From NCBI RefSeq assembly GCF_009834785.1, contig NZ_WUYX01000038.1:64947-128946 (forward strand): 64,000 bases of DNA. The letters are read 5' to 3'. Below, one piece after another: positions 45,316 to 55,668 of this stretch. The notes beneath the pieces are model-generated. The model searched no databases. It was given only the letters and a program-made list of their open reading frames with translations, and was not told the DNA's origin. The number at the start of each line of letters is the position of its first letter. Position 1 is the first letter of the stretch. The translations under genes and the position numbers were made by a program. Source of the DNA: Natronorubrum halalkaliphilum. Its GTDB lineage: Archaea; Halobacteriota; Halobacteria; Halobacteriales; Natrialbaceae.

Positions 45316-45398
45316 ATACGGATTGCTGTAACTATGTACCGCCGATCACCAGGGGGCGTGGTCGGTGATCGGCGGTCATTGACTATAGAAAACCGTAT
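45316..45398. repeat. Family A palindromic repeat (A-I copy)
   Basis: 83 bp. Left arm ATACGGATTGCTGTAACTAT; inner dyad ACCGCCGATCACC / GGTGATCGGCGGT; right arm TGACTATAGAAAACCGTAT. Its last base is part of the stop codon (TCA, plus strand) of the MFS gene. Confidence 0.85.
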
Positions 45399-46573
45399 CA
45401 GTAGCCGAGCGAGAGCGCCCAGTTGACGACGAGTGCCGCGAACACCAGCACGAGCAACGCGGTGAGGACGGCAAACGAAACCCCCCATCCGAAGAGGTCC
45501 GCGAGGAGTCCGGTCATCACGGAGCCGAGCGCGCCGATAAAGCCGTAGACACTCCGGACGAGGCCGAACCCGGCGCCGCGTTCGGCCTCGGAAAGGGCGT
45601 CCATGAATCGCGGCAACAGCGCCGCACCCCAGCCGAGACCGGTTCCGACCAGCACGACGGCCGCCGCGAGAGCGAAGGTGCCGGGGACGGCGATCAAGAG
45701 CCCGAAGCCGATCGCCGCGAGGACCATACAGCCGGCCGTCGCGAAATCGCGTCCGTACCGGTCGGAGACCGCGCCGACGCCGACCTGGGTGATCGCCTGA
45801 ACGACGAAATAGCCCGCGAAGACCGTTCCGGCGAGCTCCGTCGACTGGTCGCGATGCTCGATGAGGAAGGTCGGCAAGAAGGAAGCGGTCGCCTGCCAGA
45901 CGAACGCTCCCGCGATCGCGAGACAGATCGGGAACGCGATCTGCGGCCGAACGAGGAGTTCGAGAAGCGGCCCGAGTTCGAACCGTTCGGTCATCGGTTG
46001 CTCGGGGCGGCGCGGTTCCGTCGGCCGGATCCGCCAAGCGAAGAGGACGAAAACGGGAATCGCCATCGCCGTCCCGATGGCGACGGCGGGCCGCCACCCG
46101 TACTGAACGCCGATCCAGGCCGCGATCGGCGGCGCGATCAGCCCGGCGGCGGGGCCGCCGCTGTTGTGGACGCCGATTGCCGCGCCGATTTCGTCGTACG
46201 TTCGCGTCAACAGCGTCGTCGCGACGCTGTAGTGGAGCCCGGCTACGCCGCCGAGCACGATGGTCCCGATGACGAAGAGCGCGAACAGCGGTGCCAGCGC
46301 GAGGAACGCACTCGAGATAGCGGTGCCACCGACGGCGATGAGGATGATCGGCCGTTCGCCGAATCGGTCGGCGAGAACCCCGCTCGGGAACTGGGAGGCG
46401 AAGTAGGCCATCCACATGCCCGTCAGTCCGATGCCGATCACCGAATTCGAGACGCCGAACTCGTCGGTGATCAGCGGGACGACGGGACTGATCGCCAGTC
46501 GCCCGACCATCGTCGCGAAGAACGCGAGCGTACACAACGTCAGGACGGTCTCGCTGTATCGCCACCGCCTCAT
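45398..46573 (-). CDS. Major facilitator superfamily transporter
   Basis: The 391-aa protein shows 12 predicted membrane segments. The MFS loop 2-3 motif appears as FPSGVLADRFGERPIILIAV and its second-half copy as VGAVSDRYGRDFATAGCMVL. The substrate cannot be deduced. A TrmB-type regulator follows on the same strand. Confidence 0.92.
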   Translation of the reverse strand: MRRWRYSETVLTLCTLAFFATMVGRLAISPVVPLITDEFGVSNSVIGIGLTGMWMAYFASQFPSGVLADRFGERPIILIAVGGTAISSAFLALAPLFALFVIGTIVLGGVAGLHYSVATTLLTRTYDEIGAAIGVHNSGGPAAGLIAPPIAAWIGVQYGWRPAVAIGTAMAIPVFVLFAWRIRPTEPRRPEQPMTERFELGPLLELLVRPQIAFPICLAIAGAFVWQATASFLPTFLIEHRDQSTELAGTVFAGYFVVQAITQVGVGAVSDRYGRDFATAGCMVLAAIGFGLLIAVPGTFALAAAVVLVGTGLGWGAALLPRFMDALSEAERGAGFGLVRSVYGFIGALGSVMTGLLADLFGWGVSFAVLTALLVLVFAALVVNWALSLGY

Positions 46574-46732
46574 TCGTGCTCGAGTGTCATCGGCCCGTCG
46601 TCACCTGCCAGTCGATTCGTTGCATCGGTTCGTTCATCACTCGCGGCGGCCAATGAGAGCATTGATTCGAACGTCCCCACAGCGCGTCGCTCGACCGGAC
46701 AGCACTTCACACACCGCGTTCACGATCACCGT

Positions 46733-47791
46733 ATGCAACACGTCCGAATCGTCAGCACCGGCGGAACGATCGCGAGCACCTCGAACGAGGGCGACAGTGG
46801 CGGAACTGGTGACCCGGACGGTGAGACCGGTGACGCCGCCGGAAAGACGCCCTCGGTGACTGGCGATGATCTCGTCGACGCCGTTCCGGGACTCGCCGAC
46901 GAGGCGTCGATCGACGTCGACGACGTCTGTCAGGTATCCGGGTTTCAGGTGACCTTCGAACACGCCGCGCGGATCGTGAACGCGGTCGAACGCGCCGCGG
47001 CCGAAGGGGCCGCCGGCGTCGTCGTCACGCACGGGACCGACACCATGGCGGAATCGGCCTACTACGCCGACCTCGTCGTCGACGCCGAGATTCCGGTCGT
47101 CTTTACGGGGGCACAGCGACCGTTCGACCAGTTGGGAACCGACGGCCCGACGAACCTCCTCACGGCCGTTCGGGCCGCGGCTCACGAGCGGTTCCGAGCG
47201 GCCGGCGGAAGCTATCTGGCGTTCAACGATCGCGTACACGCCGCACGCTGGGTCGTCAAAGGCCACACGAGCAAACTCGAGACCTTCACCTCCCCGACCG
47301 CGGGACCGATCGCGGAACGCACGCCGGACGGGTTCAGGTTCCTGCGCGAGCCGGGCCGGTATTCGAACGCCGTTCCGGGTGCGCGCATCGATCCCGACGT
47401 CCGCGTCGAACTCGTTATGAACGCGATGGGCGTCGACGGACGACAGGTCAAACGGGCGCTCGAGGACGCCGACGCCGACGCCATCGTCGTCGCGGGAACC
47501 GGCCTCGGGAACACGACCGGCGAACTCGGCGCGGCGCTCGAGGATGCCATCGAACGGGGCGTGCCCGTCGTGCTCGCCTCGCGCTGTCATGCCGGGACGA
47601 CGGCGGGGCTGTACGGCGGCCCTGGCGGCGGGAAGACGCTGCGCTCGGCGGGCGCGATTTCGGGCGGCGACCTCCCGGCGTGGAAGGCTCGCATCAGGAC
47701 CGCGCTCGCGGTGTCCGCAGCCGACGACGCACCAGCGGACGTCACCGATCGGGTGCGGGCGGCGTTCGCGGACGTCGAATCGATCGCGTAA
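46733..47791 (+). CDS. L-asparaginase
   Basis: The start MQHVRIVSTGGTIASTSNEG gives 352 aa. Both catalytic Thr motifs are present: STGGTIAST at the N terminus and VVVTHGTDTMAESAYYADL. NDRVHAARWVVKGHTS is also typical. A Gly/Asp/Thr-rich insertion (residues about 18-38) follows the first motif. There is no signal peptide, so it is probably the cytoplasmic enzyme that hydrolyses asparagine to aspartate and ammonia. The frame extends upstream antisense to the MFS gene without coding character. Confidence 0.94.
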   Translation: MQHVRIVSTGGTIASTSNEGDSGGTGDPDGETGDAAGKTPSVTGDDLVDAVPGLADEASIDVDDVCQVSGFQVTFEHAARIVNAVERAAAEGAAGVVVTHGTDTMAESAYYADLVVDAEIPVVFTGAQRPFDQLGTDGPTNLLTAVRAAAHERFRAAGGSYLAFNDRVHAARWVVKGHTSKLETFTSPTAGPIAERTPDGFRFLREPGRYSNAVPGARIDPDVRVELVMNAMGVDGRQVKRALEDADADAIVVAGTGLGNTTGELGAALEDAIERGVPVVLASRCHAGTTAGLYGGPGGGKTLRSAGAISGGDLPAWKARIRTALAVSAADDAPADVTDRVRAAFADVESIA

Positions 47792-47909
47792 CCGGAACCG
47801 ATTCGGGGACGAGGTCGGGATCGAAAACGGAATCAAAATCGGCGCTCGCGGGGCTTCTCTCCGTGAGCCAAAGAGGTATCGGCCCGCGTGCCCTCGTGTG
47901 TGGTATCGA

Positions 47910-49553
47910 ATGGCAATCGAAACGGATTCGCGATCGGATAGTTTCGCCGGAACGGCCCTTTCGTCGGAGCGGCTCTCGGCGTTAGCAGCACGGGTCGGTG
48001 CTGACGGTACCGATATCGACACCGACACAGACGCAGATACCGACGCGGACACCATCGCCGTCCGTGCGCCCGCGACGGACACCGTAATCGGATCGATTCC
48101 CGCCTGCACCGTCGCCGACGTCGACGGGGCCGTCGATCGCGCCCGCGACGCCCAGTCCTCGTGGGCCGATAGGTCGGTCGAAGAACGCGGCGAGATTCTC
48201 GAGCGATTCGGCGACCTCGTCCTCGAGCACCGCGCGGAACTGCTCGATCTCCTGCAACTCGAGACGGGCAAGTCCCGCCGTCACGCCCTCGAAGAGGTCC
48301 TCGACGTTCCGCTGACCTGTTCGTACTACGCCGACAGCGGACCGGCAGCGCTGGCCGACCGAAAGCGACGCGGCGCGTTTCCACCGGCGACAACCGCTCG
48401 CGTAACCGCCGAGCCGGTCGGCGTCGTCGGTGTCATCTCGCCGTGGAACTACCCCCTGACGCTCTCGGTGACCGACGTGATCCCCGCGCTGATCGCCGGC
48501 AACGCGGTCGTACTCAAGCCCGACGAAAAGACGCCGTTTACCGCCCTCGCGCTCGCCGAACTGCTCGAGCGGGCCGGACTCCCCGACGACGTCTTCGGAA
48601 TCGTCACCGGGGACGGCCCCACCGTCGGGCCGGCGCTGATCGACCGCGTCGACTACCTGTCCTTTACCGGGAGTACCGAGACCGGCCGGGTCGTCGCCGA
48701 GCGAGCCGGTCGAAACCTGATCGATTGCTCCCTCGAACTCGGCGGCAAGAACCCGCTGGTGGTCCTCGAAGACGCCGATATCGACGAGGCCGCCCGCGGC
48801 GCGGTTCAGGCCTGTTTTACGAACGCCGGCCAACTCTGTCTCTCGGCCGAACGGCTCTTCGTCCACGAGTCGGTCTTCGACGAGTTCCTCGACGCCTTCG
48901 TCGGCGAAACGCGGCGACTCGCGCTCGGCACCGACTTCGACTTCGCGGCCGACGTCGGCTCGTTGATCGACGGCGACCAGCTCGAGCGCGTCGAACGCCA
49001 CGTCGAGGAGGCGCTCGAGACGGGTGCGTCCGTGCTTACGGGCGGTCGTCACCGACCTGACGTGGGGCCGTTCTGTTACGAGCCGACGATCCTGACCGAC
49101 GTCGATCCCGACGCAACGGTCGCCCGCGAGGAGACGTTCGGACCCGTCGTCTCCGTCCGGCCGGTTTCCAGCACGGAGGCGGCGATTCGGGCGGCTAACG
49201 ACACCGAGTACGGACTGAACGCGAGCGTCTGGGCCGGGGACCGCGACCGCGGCGTCGCCGTCGCCCGCGAGATCGACTGCGGCACCGTCTGCGTCAACGA
49301 CGCCTACGTGTCCGGCTGGGCGGCCGTCGACGCGCCGATGGGTGGCTTCGGGGACTCCGGACTCGGTCGCCGCCACGGCCGCGAAGGAATCGAACGCTAT
49401 CTCGAGTCCCGAACGATCGCCACCTCCCGAATCGGGCCGCTAGACGCACCGCCGGGCATCCCGACTTCGTGGTACGCACGTGGGATGATGGGGTTGACGC
49501 GGCTACAGCGCCGCTTGCCGACCGTCTCGAGCGTCAGGCGGTGGTTCCGATGA
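47910..49553 (+). CDS. Aldehyde dehydrogenase (succinate-semialdehyde dehydrogenase type)
   Basis: The start MAIETDSRSDSFAGTALSSE gives 547 aa. NAD(P)-binding and catalytic motifs include SPWNYPLTLSVTDVIPALIAG, SFTGSTETGR, LELGGKNPLVV and the catalytic Cys in CFTNAGQLCLSAERL. An N-terminal DTDTDADTDADT stretch is a hexanucleotide-repeat insertion. A C-terminal extension of about 45 residues (WYARGMMGLTRLQRRLPTVS) goes beyond the usual end. The stop overlaps the start of the next gene (ATGA), so the two are coupled. Confidence 0.93.
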   Translation: MAIETDSRSDSFAGTALSSERLSALAARVGADGTDIDTDTDADTDADTIAVRAPATDTVIGSIPACTVADVDGAVDRARDAQSSWADRSVEERGEILERFGDLVLEHRAELLDLLQLETGKSRRHALEEVLDVPLTCSYYADSGPAALADRKRRGAFPPATTARVTAEPVGVVGVISPWNYPLTLSVTDVIPALIAGNAVVLKPDEKTPFTALALAELLERAGLPDDVFGIVTGDGPTVGPALIDRVDYLSFTGSTETGRVVAERAGRNLIDCSLELGGKNPLVVLEDADIDEAARGAVQACFTNAGQLCLSAERLFVHESVFDEFLDAFVGETRRLALGTDFDFAADVGSLIDGDQLERVERHVEEALETGASVLTGGRHRPDVGPFCYEPTILTDVDPDATVAREETFGPVVSVRPVSSTEAAIRAANDTEYGLNASVWAGDRDRGVAVAREIDCGTVCVNDAYVSGWAAVDAPMGGFGDSGLGRRHGREGIERYLESRTIATSRIGPLDAPPGIPTSWYARGMMGLTRLQRRLPTVSSVRRWFR

Positions 49554-50662
49554 GCGAAGCCGACGGAACCGACGGCGACAGGAGCCAAGAGCCGCCGACC
49601 ATACTGCTCACCGGTTTCCCGGGGTTTCTGGGCTCGGCGCTCATCGAACGACTGCTCGATCGCGGCGACGGTCCGATCGCCTGTCTGATCCAGCCGAAAT
49701 ACCGCGCCCTCGCGGAGCGGCGCGCGGCGTCGCTCGCCGGCTCCGGCAGCGACCGAATCCAACTCTTCGAGGGCGACATCACTCGGCCCGGACTCGGTCT
49801 CGACGACGGTCTGTCGGCCCTCGAGTCCGTCACGGAGCTGTACCACCTCGCGGCGATATACGATCTCGCGGTCGACCTCGAGCCCGCCGAGGCGGTGAAC
49901 GTCCGCGGAACCGAACACGTTCTCGACGCGGCCGACGACCTCGACATCGATCGGTTCCAGTACGTCAGCACGTGTTACGTCAGCGGCCGCTACGACGGCG
50001 TCTTCACCGAGGACCACCTGCGTGAAGGACAGACGTTCAACAACCACTACGAGGAGACGAAGTACCGGGCGGAGGTCGCCGTCCAGGAGCGGATGGCCGA
50101 TGGCCTCCCGGCGACGATTTACCGGCCCGCGATCGTCGTCGGCGACAGCGAGACCGGCGAGACGGGCAAGTACGACGGCCCGTACTACCTGATCCGGAAC
50201 ATCCTGTCGCAGTCGTCGGCCTGCTCGATCACGACCGGCCTACCGGGCGGAGCCGACAGCGAGCTCAACGTCGTTCCGCGAGATTTCGTCGTCGACGCCA
50301 TCGCTCATCTCAGCGCCCGCGAGGACGCCGTCGGCGAAGTCTATCAGCTGTGCGATCCGGCACCGCTTTCGATCCCCGATTTCGTCGACGCGATCGGCGA
50401 AGCGACCGGCCATCGCGTCGTCTCACTCCCGAGTACGAAACCCATCGCGAAACGGCTGATGGGGGCTCTCGCAGCGCGCGGCGACCCCGCCGAACCCGCG
50501 ACGCTCGACTATCTCGATCATCCGACGCGGTACGCCTGTCCGAACGCCCGACGAGCGCTCGCCGGGACGGGAATCGAGTGTCCGCCGTTCGAATCCTACG
50601 TCGACGAACTCGTCGCGTTCGTTCGCGAACATCCGGACATCGGCGACGAGGCGATGACGTAG
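49550..50662 (+). CDS. Extended SDR / thioester-reductase-like NAD(P)-dependent oxidoreductase
   Basis: The start MSEADGTDGDRSQEPPTILL overlaps the ALDH stop and gives 370 aa. The Rossmann motif is LLTGFPGFLGSALIERLL and the SDR catalytic Tyr/Lys pair lies in NHYEETKYRAEV, with STCYVSG as the Ser strand. The sequence resembles the reductase domains that convert acyl thioesters to aldehydes (FAR/thioester reductase). Coupled to an aldehyde dehydrogenase, it may act in aldehyde or lipid metabolism; this is inference. Confidence 0.88.
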   Translation: MSEADGTDGDRSQEPPTILLTGFPGFLGSALIERLLDRGDGPIACLIQPKYRALAERRAASLAGSGSDRIQLFEGDITRPGLGLDDGLSALESVTELYHLAAIYDLAVDLEPAEAVNVRGTEHVLDAADDLDIDRFQYVSTCYVSGRYDGVFTEDHLREGQTFNNHYEETKYRAEVAVQERMADGLPATIYRPAIVVGDSETGETGKYDGPYYLIRNILSQSSACSITTGLPGGADSELNVVPRDFVVDAIAHLSAREDAVGEVYQLCDPAPLSIPDFVDAIGEATGHRVVSLPSTKPIAKRLMGALAARGDPAEPATLDYLDHPTRYACPNARRALAGTGIECPPFESYVDELVAFVREHPDIGDEAMT

Positions 50663-50917
50663 CGCGGTTCAGTCGCCGTTCGATCGGTCACGGCGGAGTC
50701 GCTGATCCGTGCGGTCCTCCTCGAGTTTGGTACTGATTCCACCGGGGCGCGACCCCGAGGGACACGAGTATCGCTCATCACGGCCGTCCGAGCCGACTCG
50801 TTGTAGAGCGCGAGTCGTGGTCCGCGGCCGGGCGGCCCGTCGCCCGCGATGGGTGAGACAGCTACGGCCCCGGCGTTCGAACGGACGGTTTTTGGCCGTT
50901 CCATTTGTACCTCCTGT

Positions 50918-51952
50918 ATGGATCTCACACACCGTCCCCGGCGGCTTCGACAGGATCGGGTTCGCGGGCTCGTCAGCGAGACGAGCCTCGAGCCCAGCGA
51001 TCTCATCGCACCGGTCTTCGTCGATGCGACGACCGACGAACGCGTGCCGATCGAGTCGATGCCCGGCCACGAGCGCGTGCCGATCGACGAGAGCGTCGCC
51101 CGCGTCGAGGAAGTTCTCGAGACGGGGGTCGAAGCCGTCATGCTCTTTGGCATCCCGGAATCGAAGGATCCCGAGGGGACCCGCGCCTGGGCCGAGGACG
51201 GCGTCGTTCAGGAAGCGACCCGACGGATCGCCGCGGAAACCGATGCGTACGTCATCACGGACGTCTGTCTCTGTGAGTACACCGACCACGGCCACTGCGG
51301 GCCGCTCGAGGAGGAACTTCGGAGCGAAGACGGCGAGGTTGGGGTCGACGACGGCGGCCCGGCGTGCGACCCGACCACGACCGTCGACAACGACGCGACC
51401 CTCGAGGCCCTCGATCGGATCGCGGTCTCCCACGCTGCGGCGGGGGCGGACATGATCGCCCCCAGCGGAATGATGGACGGGATGGTCGCCGCCATCCGCG
51501 AGGGGTTAGACCGCGAGGGGTACGAGCACGTCCCGATCATGAGCTACGCCGCGAAGTACGAGAGCGCCTTCTACGGGCCGTTCCGGGACGCCGCCGACGG
51601 CGCACCCGCCTTCGGAAACCGACGACACTACCAGATGGATCCCGCGAACGCGCGCGAGGCGATGCGCGAAGTTCGACTCGACGCCGAGCAGGGCGCGGAC
51701 GTACTGATGGTCAAACCCGCGCTCCCGTACCTCGATATCGTCTCGGAGATCCGGCGGGAGTTCGACCACCCCGTCGCCGCCTACAACGTCTCCGGCGAGT
51801 ACGCCATGCTCCACGCCGCCGCCGAAAAGGGCTGGCTCGATCTCGAGGCCGTGGCGCTCGAGTCGCTGCTCTCGATCAAACGTGCGGGAGCGGATCTGAT
51901 TCTGACGTACTTCGCGGAAGACGTCGCCGAGGAACTGTCGGCGAGCCGGTAG
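50918..51952 (+). CDS. hemB: Delta-aminolevulinic acid dehydratase (porphobilinogen synthase)
   Basis: The start [19 protein letters not shown] gives 344 aa. The zinc-binding Cys region is [15 protein letters not shown]; the two active-site Lys lie in [20 protein letters not shown] and [12 protein letters not shown]. An acidic insertion (residues about 138-148) follows the metal loop. HemB condenses two 5-aminolevulinate molecules to porphobilinogen. hemL, which makes its substrate, is 2.4 kb downstream, with the Amt-PII gene between. Confidence 0.97.
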   Translation: MDLTHRPRRLRQDRVRGLVSETSLEPSDLIAPVFVDATTDERVPIESMPGHERVPIDESVARVEEVLETGVEAVMLFGIPESKDPEGTRAWAEDGVVQEATRRIAAETDAYVITDVCLCEYTDHGHCGPLEEELRSEDGEVGVDDGGPACDPTTTVDNDATLEALDRIAVSHAAAGADMIAPSGMMDGMVAAIREGLDREGYEHVPIMSYAAKYESAFYGPFRDAADGAPAFGNRRHYQMDPANAREAMREVRLDAEQGADVLMVKPALPYLDIVSEIRREFDHPVAAYNVSGEYAMLHAAAEKGWLDLEAVALESLLSIKRAGADLILTYFAEDVAEELSASR

Positions 51953-52414
51953 CGACGGTCGGGTGAAACGGGCGTAATCGAGCGCGGGACGCGCGTCTTC
52001 GAAGCTCTCTCGAAGTTCTAACGGCGGTCCGGTCGAAAATTAGAGCCGCCGTTGGTCGACTGTGGCTGTGATCACGGCTGGTATCGCCCGGCATTCTGAC
52101 GAACGTCCAACCCGTCGTTAATCGGCCCGTCGCGTGGCAACATCTGCCGCGCGCGAGCCGTATTCCCCCCGCGGAGAGCCGTACCGGGCCGGCGTCGACG
52201 GACCGGCGGCTCTTCCGGGTTTTTCACGGTTTACAAAGATCGAATATATAACCGCGGCTCGAACAAGCCGCCAAATCGTATTGCCTTATACACACTAGAC
52301 TACCTTTAGATTTGCTCGCCTGTCCCTATTACGCACAGATAATTAGACGTTCATCAACGCTAATCCTTATATGTAGCTAGTCCATCCGTATCAGACGTGA
52401 TTCAGAAGACAACC
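51953..52414. other. Long upstream region of the Amt-PII gene
   Basis: No protein gene is seen. The right half (52240-52380) is unusually AT-rich with several TATA-like stretches (ATATATAACC near 52243, CTTATATG at 52366-52373). This suggests a regulated promoter region for the ammonium transporter. The TATA-like box at 52366 would start an mRNA near 52395, just ahead of a short upstream ORF. Confidence 0.5.
52366..52373 (+). promoter_or_regulatory. Putative TATA box for the uORF-amt transcript
   Basis: CTTATATG about 126 nt before the amt start and about 49 nt before the upstream ORF start. Transcription from here would give a leader of about 95 nt containing the upstream ORF. Confidence 0.45.
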
Positions 52415-52495
52415 ATGAACCTGAACAGCAGACGCGTGGACATACGTCTACAAAGAATCGGTAGTAAGGTGGGATCGATGGGGGTGCAGTCATGA
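52415..52495 (+). CDS. Upstream ORF (26 aa) overlapping the amt start
   Basis: ATG at 52415 opens a 26-codon frame ([20 protein letters not shown]...) whose TGA stop overlaps the amt ATG as ATGA. The basic composition is unlike bulk haloarchaeal proteins, suggesting a leader peptide or translation-coupling ORF rather than a free protein. Function is inferred from position only. Confidence 0.4.
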   Translation: MNLNSRRVDIRLQRIGSKVGSMGVQS

Positions 52496-54222
52496 TCGAG
52501 GCGGTACCGCTCCAGGAGACGGCCGACCTCGAGTCGCTCGCGACGGGGATGAACCTGATGTGGGCGCTGACGGTCACGTTCCTGATCTTCTTCATGCACG
52601 CGGGCTTTGCGATGCTCGAGGCGGGCCAGGTCCGCTCGAAGAACGTCGCGAACCAGTTAACGAAGAACATGCTGACCTGGGCGGTCGGGATCTTCGTGTT
52701 CTTCGTCATCGGGATGGGGATCTCGAACAACGTCGGTGCGGCCCTCGGCGGCGGCGACTCGAGTCCGCTGACGATGTTCGGCGAAGGATCGTTCGACTGG
52801 GTGATGTGGCTGTTCAGCGCGGTGTTCGCGATGACCGCGGCGACGATCGTTTCCGGTGCAGTCGCGGGCCGCGCGAAACTCCGCGCGTACGTCACGTACA
52901 CCTTCTTGCTCGCGGCGGTCATCTACCCCGTCGTCGCCGGCATGGTCTGGTACGCCCCCGAGGGCACGCCGATCCTCGCTGACTTCGGCTTTGCAGACTT
53001 CGCGGGCGGGATGGTCGTCCACGGCGTCGGCGGCGTCGCCGGACTGACCGCCGCCTGGATTCTCGGCTCGCGGATGGACAAGTACAACGAGGACGGCAGC
53101 GTCAACATCATCCCCGGCCACTCGATGACCTTCGCCGTGCTGGGGACGCTGATCCTCTGCTTCGGCTGGTTCGGCTTCAACGTCGGCACGGCCGCGACGG
53201 TCATCGACCCCGAGACCTTCGCGCTCGCTGACTTCGACTACGTCGGGAGCATCGCGATGGTCACCGCACTCGGGATGGGACTCGGCGCGCTCGGTGCGTC
53301 CACCGTTTCGCTCGCGATGAACGGGAAGGTCGATACGCTGTACGTCGCAAACGGCATGCTCGCCGGACTCGTCGGCGTCACCGGCCCGACGGACCTCATC
53401 ACCCCGATGGGGGCGATCGCGATCGGATTTTTAGCCGGCGCACAGCTGCCGATCGTCTTCAAGTTCGTCGACGAGAAACTCAAGATCGACGACGTCTGTG
53501 CGGTCTTCCCGGTCCACGGGACCGCGGGGATGCTCGGCCTGATCATCTACCCGCTCTGGTCGCTCGAGGGCTCCGCCATTGGCGGCGGCATCATCGCCGG
53601 CGGCATCCTCTCGATCGAAGCGAGCGCGTTCGTGCCACAGATCGTCGGCGTCGCGGTCATCACCGTCTGGACGGTCGTCGCGACCGCAGCCGTCTGGGGC
53701 GGCTTCAAGGCCATCGGCCAGGCTCGAGTCACGCCCGACCACGAACGCGACGGACTCGATCTCGCCGAGCACGGCGTCGATACGTACCCCGAGTTCGGTG
53801 GCCCCGATGTCGCGACCGACGGTGGCGGATCCCGATCCGCCTCCGAGATTCGCACTGACGGCGGTTACCCGAACGACGGCGAACTCAAGATGGTCACCGC
53901 GGTCGTCCGCCCCGACCGTCTCGGCGACGTCAAGACGGCCCTCGCCGAAGTGGGCGCGCCGTCGCTGACCGTGACGAACGTTTCCGGTCGCGGCTCCCAG
54001 CCCGCGAAGAAGGGCCAGTGGCGCGGCGAGGAGTACACGGTCGATCTCCACCAGAAGGTCAAGATCGAGTGCGTCGTCGCCGACATTCCCGCCGAAGAGG
54101 TCGTCGAGGCCATTGGCGACGCCGCGAGCACCGGCGAACCCGGCGACGGGAAGATCTTCGTGATTCCCGTCGAAGACGCGTACCAGGTCCGGACCGGCAA
54201 CACCGGACAGGACGCCGTCTGA
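52492..54222 (+). CDS. amt: Ammonium transporter fused to a P-II signalling domain (Amt-GlnK)
   Basis: The 576-aa protein has an Amt/MEP/Rh channel with 11 predicted membrane helices (residues about 15-420), with conserved [33 protein letters not shown] and [11 protein letters not shown] pore and gating segments (two pore His). An acidic linker (about 420-462) joins it to a complete P-II domain (464-576: [22 protein letters not shown]-loop [17 protein letters not shown], and [19 protein letters not shown]). P-II proteins normally block Amt as separate trimers in response to ATP/ADP and 2-oxoglutarate; here the regulator is covalently attached. An uORF overlaps its start. Confidence 0.95.
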   Translation: MIEAVPLQETADLESLATGMNLMWALTVTFLIFFMHAGFAMLEAGQVRSKNVANQLTKNMLTWAVGIFVFFVIGMGISNNVGAALGGGDSSPLTMFGEGSFDWVMWLFSAVFAMTAATIVSGAVAGRAKLRAYVTYTFLLAAVIYPVVAGMVWYAPEGTPILADFGFADFAGGMVVHGVGGVAGLTAAWILGSRMDKYNEDGSVNIIPGHSMTFAVLGTLILCFGWFGFNVGTAATVIDPETFALADFDYVGSIAMVTALGMGLGALGASTVSLAMNGKVDTLYVANGMLAGLVGVTGPTDLITPMGAIAIGFLAGAQLPIVFKFVDEKLKIDDVCAVFPVHGTAGMLGLIIYPLWSLEGSAIGGGIIAGGILSIEASAFVPQIVGVAVITVWTVVATAAVWGGFKAIGQARVTPDHERDGLDLAEHGVDTYPEFGGPDVATDGGGSRSASEIRTDGGYPNDGELKMVTAVVRPDRLGDVKTALAEVGAPSLTVTNVSGRGSQPAKKGQWRGEEYTVDLHQKVKIECVVADIPAEEVVEAIGDAASTGEPGDGKIFVIPVEDAYQVRTGNTGQDAV

Positions 54223-54321
54223 ATCCGAGACCCGCGCGCCGACCGAACCGGTGAGTACGGCTCGAGGCGCGATCGATCGAACCTCGGTACTACTTTCCCC
54301 TCCCGTTTCGAAGCTTCGTCT

Positions 54322-55668
54322 ATGTCCGATGAGAACTCGCGTGCGCTGTACGATCGAGCGCTCTCAGTGATGCCCGGCGGCGTCAACTCCGCAGTTCGGG
54401 CGGCGATCGAGCCCTACCCATTCTTCGTCCAGAAGGGCGACGCCGGCCACGTCATCGACGCGGACGGCACCCGCTACATCGACTGGGTGATGGGACTCGG
54501 ACCGCTCCTGCTGGGCCACGATCTGCCCGAGCCGGTACAGGCGGGCATCCAGCAGAAAGCGAGCGAAGGGCCGATGTACGGAACCCCGACCGAAGTCGAG
54601 GTCGACCTCGCGGAGTTCGTCGTCCGCCACGTCCCCAGCGTCGAGAAGATCCGCTTCGTCAACTCGGGGACCGAGGCGACCACCTCGGCCGTGCGACTCG
54701 CCCGCGGCTACACCGGCCGGAACAAGATCGTCGTCATGCAGGGCGGCTACCACGGCGCCCAGGAGTCGACGCTGGTCGAGGGCGACGCCGAGAACCCGAA
54801 ACCCTCCTCCGCGGGCATTCCACAGTCGTTCGCCGAACACACGCTTCCAGTGCCGTTCAACGACGAGGACGCCGTCCGCGAGGTCTTCGAGGAGCACGGC
54901 GACGACATCGCGGCCGTCCTCACCGAACCCATTCTGGGCAACTACGGCATCGTCCACCCCGAGGAGGGCTACCACGAGTTCCTCCGCGAAATCACGGACG
55001 ACCACGGCTCGCTGCTGATCTTCGACGAAGTCATTACGGGCTTCCGCGTGGGCGGCCTGGGCTGTGCACAGAGCGAGTTCGGTGTCACGCCCGACCTGAC
55101 GACGTTCGGGAAGATCATCGGCGGCGGCTTCCCCGTCGGGGCGATCGGCGGCCGCGCCGAGATCATCGAACAGTTCGCCCCCTCCGGCCCCGTCTTCCAG
55201 GCCGGCACCTTCTCCGGCCATCCCGTCACGATGGCCGCCGGCCTCGAGACGCTGCAGTTCGCCGCCGAAAACGACGTCTACGACCACGTCAACGGACTCG
55301 GCGACCAACTCCGCAGCGGCCTGTCCGATATCCTCGCCGACCAGGCCCCGAACTACACCGTCACCGGCACCGACAGCATGTTCAAGGTGATCTTCACCCG
55401 CGAAGGGCCGGGCCCGGACTCGCTCGAGGAGCAGTGCGAGGCGGGTTGTCGGCAGAATCCGACCTGCCCGCGCTACGATTACTGTCCGAAGAACGCCGCC
55501 GACGTGAAAAACGCCGAAACCGAGCGCTGGCGGCGAATCTTCTGGGGCCAGATGAAAGACGAGGGCGTCTTCCTCTCCCAGAACCAGTTCGAGGGCCAGT
55601 TCGTCAGCTACGGCCACACCGAGGACGACGTCGAGGAGACCCTCGAGGCGTACAAGAAAGCACTGTGA
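54322..55668 (+). CDS. hemL: Glutamate-1-semialdehyde 2,1-aminomutase
   Basis: This 448-aa class III aminotransferase has [13 protein letters not shown] at the N terminus, [14 protein letters not shown] and the PLP Lys in [15 protein letters not shown]. It makes 5-aminolevulinate from glutamate semialdehyde for haem, siroheme and cobamide synthesis. A segment near the C terminus contains four Cys (372, 376, 382, 388; [17 protein letters not shown]) that is not part of the enzyme in plants or bacteria as I know it and could bind zinc or an Fe-S cluster. Confidence 0.95.
   Translation: MSDENSRALYDRALSVMPGGVNSAVRAAIEPYPFFVQKGDAGHVIDADGTRYIDWVMGLGPLLLGHDLPEPVQAGIQQKASEGPMYGTPTEVEVDLAEFVVRHVPSVEKIRFVNSGTEATTSAVRLARGYTGRNKIVVMQGGYHGAQESTLVEGDAENPKPSSAGIPQSFAEHTLPVPFNDEDAVREVFEEHGDDIAAVLTEPILGNYGIVHPEEGYHEFLREITDDHGSLLIFDEVITGFRVGGLGCAQSEFGVTPDLTTFGKIIGGGFPVGAIGGRAEIIEQFAPSGPVFQAGTFSGHPVTMAAGLETLQFAAENDVYDHVNGLGDQLRSGLSDILADQAPNYTVTGTDSMFKVIFTREGPGPDSLEEQCEAGCRQNPTCPRYDYCPKNAADVKNAETERWRRIFWGQMKDEGVFLSQNQFEGQFVSYGHTEDDVEETLEAYKKAL

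Noticed and set aside
45141-48271. Long frames antisense or out of frame to the MFS, asparaginase and ALDH genes
   Set aside because: Arg- and Pro-rich shadow frames; each is contradicted by a recognised gene on the other strand or in another frame.
52375-52392. CCATCCGTATCAG upstream of amt as a family A tip
   Set aside because: It lacks the adjoining CTGTA/TACAG block and inner dyad, so similarity is limited to a few bases.
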